DNA from: Candidatus Cloacimonadota bacterium
Lineage (GTDB): Bacteria > Muiribacteriota > UBA6191
Direction of reading: 5' to 3'
DNA: 64,000 bases
NCBI GenBank assembly: GCA_023954715.1
Contig: JAGSHD010000008.1
Span: 124,001-188,000, forward strand
This document shows positions 61,675-64,000 of this stretch, piece after piece; the first letter of the stretch is position 1, and every line of letters begins with the position of its first letter. The notes below the pieces were generated by a model. It was given only the letters and a program-made list of their open reading frames with translations. It made no database searches and was not told the DNA's origin. The position numbers and the translations under genes are program-made.

Positions 61675-64000
61675 AGACGATTTTAACAATGTTTTTGTTT
61701 GCAGCGTTTGTTTATACAAATACGTTTGCAGCAATGGCAATAGCGGGACTGCCTGCAAATGGTAGATGTACCGCAGAATCATTTGGGCGAGGAGATGGGG
61801 ATGCTAATACTATTCCAGGTAGTGGTAGACAATTAAAAATCTCAAATTTAGCTGTAACGAAAAACAGTGCTACAGTTGGCTTAAGCTTTACTGGAATCAC
61901 AGCAGAAATAGAAGATGATGTAGTAAATGTAGCAAATAGACGGGGATTTTATCACATCTGGAGATGTGATGAGGGCTCTACAGCAGCTACAAAGTGGGAA
62001 ACACTAACTGCAACGGATGGCTCCTTCAAAAGAGTGATTTCTAATGCGGCTGGTCAAGGAACGCTTAGTTTTACAGATACTTTTGGGGGGCAGACGCCAA
62101 ATTCTCAATATTACTATTTAGCAGTAGCAGCGTTTTTTAAGAATGAAACACCTACTACCACTGATGCAGTAGCTTATGGTTGTGCTTTTAATGGTTGTCA
62201 AGATGGATTCAATACCATAATTGGTTTCAATCAAGTTAACGATACAATTGAAGTGAATCCAACATGGTCCAGGGCTATTAGTGCAGTTGCCGATTTTAGA
62301 GGTTCTGGATTTGCCTACTCACCTGCAGCGGCGACAACAATAGATGCCACAGTAGATGTAGCTGTGAATCAAGCGTTTACTGTAACGTCAACGGCTGGGG
62401 TTGTTACTAATCCTGCATACTCATTTGCTTTAACTGGTACTCTACCAGCTGGTGTAACAGCAGCAACAAATGGGTCTACTTATACGGTTTCTGGTACGCC
62501 AACAGCTGTAGGGGTTACAGATTTAACATTAGTTTCTACATTGACAGCGACTGGATTCAGTGAAACAGTAAGTGCTCCATTTTCAATCGTTGTTAAGCCA
62601 GTAGGGATTTCAATCGCTACTGCAACCAACTTAGGTCAGCAAGAAAAAAACACAACACAGACATATACTTTGACTTCTGCGAACGGTTTGTCTGCGGCTA
62701 ATTCAACAATTTCAACTCCGGTATTTACTTTGGGTACTCATAACGTAACTAATGGTACTGTATCCATTGCAGGAAACGTATTGACTATTACTTTGCTTGA
62801 AGAAGCAAACGTTGGGTCAACGTTTAATGTTCCGATTACAGTTACTGATACGGCAAAAACAGGACAAACTGCTGATGCACGTTTAATAACTACAGCGACA
62901 TCAACTTTTACAGTTACTGTGAAAGATCATGAATTTAGTTTTGCTCAGACAAACTTAACGGATGCATCTGCTTATGCTACAGGTACAACTGTTGCAAGGT
63001 ATACAGAGTTGCAACAGTTGACTAACACTGCAAATGCCTCAACTGTCTATACGATTAATACTGTTAATAATACTACTCCAGGTAATATTACAATTACTGG
63101 GGGATCTTTAGATGATGTTGCTTTTACTGCACTTGAGGCTGATGCAAGGCTAACTGCAAATGGTCTTGTGTTTGCTGCGGCAAATGGTAGCGCTACATTA
63201 GCAGTTAATGACTTAAATACTTTTAAGGCTGCTTTAGGAAAGCGAATAGTCTTGACTATAAATGCTTTATCTTCAAATCAACCTCTTACTGTAACTACAA
63301 CATTTGGTTTTATTATAACTGATAGAGTCGCACCTACTGTTGTTTCTGCAACTTGGGCTCCATTTACTTGGGGAGTAGCTGGTAAAGATGCTTACTTGCC
63401 TATTCTTAATTCAGTGCATACTTTGAATGTAGTTTACTCAAAGTCTATGTCTATCGCTCCAAATGTTAAAGTTATTGTTGGTGGAGCAGAATTCACTGCT
63501 GTTAAAGGTTCAATCACTGCAAATACAAACGTAGCTTATACGTATAATTTTACTCCTCATGCTGCTTTAGTTGCTCCAACGACAGCGGCAAACTCGATAA
63601 ATGTTACATGTAGAGTAGAGACAGATGGTAAGGATGCTCAACCAGCAGGATTAGAGACTAAAGTTAACTCTAATACAGGTTTTGATGTTACGGCTGTTAA
63701 GATTGTAAATCCATTGGTTGTTGTATCTAATAATGGTACCACTGGATTTAAAGCTGGTAATACTTTAACTGCTACACTAAATAAATTAGTAAGCAATACA
63801 ACTGTAGTAAATGATGCAACTGCATTTGTTTCGAGTATCGGGTCTAGCTTTACTGCTAGATTAACTGGTGCAACTACTTCTACTGTGGAGTTATCTCCTT
63901 TAACTCGATGGGACTATGCAACATCTGATGTAGCCTTAGTTGGGTCTAAGTTTTTAGATGCTGAAGGCTTACCGTTGTTAAATGGAAATGTAGCCGGTAA
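61671..64000 (+). CDS. large secreted Ig-like (He_PIG) surface protein, 5' part
   Basis: At least 776 codons, open to the right edge. The start (MKTILTMFLFAAFVYTNTFA) is a signal peptide, and AAGGAGG just before the ATG is a strong ribosome site. The mature chain is rich in Thr, Ala, Val, Asn and Gly. Around residues 225-310 an He_PIG (putative Ig) unit reads FALTGTLPAGVTAATNGS then YTVSGTPTAVGVTDLTLV. More beta-sandwich-like units follow (for example ITVTDTAKTGQTADAR). Near the N-terminus there is a separate domain with several Cys (RRGFYHIWRCDEG, CAFNGCQDG). Low Lys content and this composition are typical of adhesins and surface-layer-like proteins. The anchoring end is outside the window. 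Confidence 0.8.
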   Translation, partial: MKTILTMFLFAAFVYTNTFAAMAIAGLPANGRCTAESFGRGDGDANTIPGSGRQLKISNLAVTKNSATVGLSFTGITAEIEDDVVNVANRRGFYHIWRCDEGSTAATKWETLTATDGSFKRVISNAAGQGTLSFTDTFGGQTPNSQYYYLAVAAFFKNETPTTTDAVAYGCAFNGCQDGFNTIIGFNQVNDTIEVNPTWSRAISAVADFRGSGFAYSPAAATTIDATVDVAVNQAFTVTSTAGVVTNPAYSFALTGTLPAGVTAATNGSTYTVSGTPTAVGVTDLTLVSTLTATGFSETVSAPFSIVVKPVGISIATATNLGQQEKNTTQTYTLTSANGLSAANSTISTPVFTLGTHNVTNGTVSIAGNVLTITLLEEANVGSTFNVPITVTDTAKTGQTADARLITTATSTFTVTVKDHEFSFAQTNLTDASAYATGTTVARYTELQQLTNTANASTVYTINTVNNTTPGNITITGGSLDDVAFTALEADARLTANGLVFAAANGSATLAVNDLNTFKAALGKRIVLTINALSSNQPLTVTTTFGFIITDRVAPTVVSATWAPFTWGVAGKDAYLPILNSVHTLNVVYSKSMSIAPNVKVIVGGAEFTAVKGSITANTNVAYTYNFTPHAALVAPTTAANSINVTCRVETDGKDAQPAGLETKVNSNTGFDVTAVKIVNPLVVVSNNGTTGFKAGNTLTATLNKLVSNTTVVNDATAFVSSIGSSFTARLTGATTSTVELSPLTRWDYATSDVALVGSKFLDAEGLPLLNGNVAG

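Overview
The window comes from the chromosome of an AT-rich bacterium with two membranes. An outer-membrane beta-barrel porin that ends in Phe, many signal peptides, AsmA-type and LmeA-like proteins and hybrid sensor kinases point to a diderm. RNase Y, a DUF3048 protein, a VanW-like protein and FloA are families more often met in Firmicutes and deep-branching phyla. This mixture would suit a deep lineage such as the Margulisbacteria, but that is an inference; no 16S rRNA or other phylogenetic marker is present. TAA, TAG and TGA all act as stops, so the standard code is used.

Layout. 1-5 kb: 5' part of lysS (minus), a membrane-anchored HEAT-like protein, a short YchJ homologue and a secreted HExxH protein. 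5-12.2 kb: a minus-strand signalling block consisting of a cupredoxin-like secreted protein, a porin, an HD-GYP protein, a hybrid kinase, a CheY-like regulator and a VOC protein. 12.5-18.7 kb: an acetyltransferase, a chemoreceptor with two PAS-like domains, RNase Y with a structured leader and an LmeA-like protein. 19-28.3 kb: an AsmA-family protein, a secreted thioredoxin-TPR protein, a second HExxH protein, DUF2062, PgsA and a secreted protein with a long Asp/Asn tract. 28.6-37 kb: tRNA-Arg(UCU), DUF502, DUF3048, AccB, a 1246-residue TPR membrane protein and a divergent VanW protein.

37.2-46.0 kb is the most unusual region. In order on the plus strand are a 57-codon ORF, a radical SAM/SPASM protein, a coiled-coil protein with four exact-length 21-residue repeats, a second radical SAM protein, a fusion of a GT4 glycosyltransferase with a radical SAM domain, a third stand-alone radical SAM protein and an unrecognised 388-residue protein. 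A bidirectional terminator closes it. No sugar-nucleotide biosynthesis, flippase or transporter gene is visible in it. It looks like an undescribed system coupling radical chemistry to glycan or surface-polymer assembly, possibly with a coiled-coil ruler or scaffold.

46-64 kb: HU, a degenerate-looking 700 bp gap, a TPR protein, groES-groEL, a BarA-like hybrid kinase, grpE-dnaK-dnaJ, floA with a small partner gene, a MerR-like coiled-coil protein and a run of three secreted surface proteins, the last of which (He_PIG and Thr/Ala-rich) runs off the right edge. No insertion sequence, CRISPR array, prophage or rRNA gene was found.
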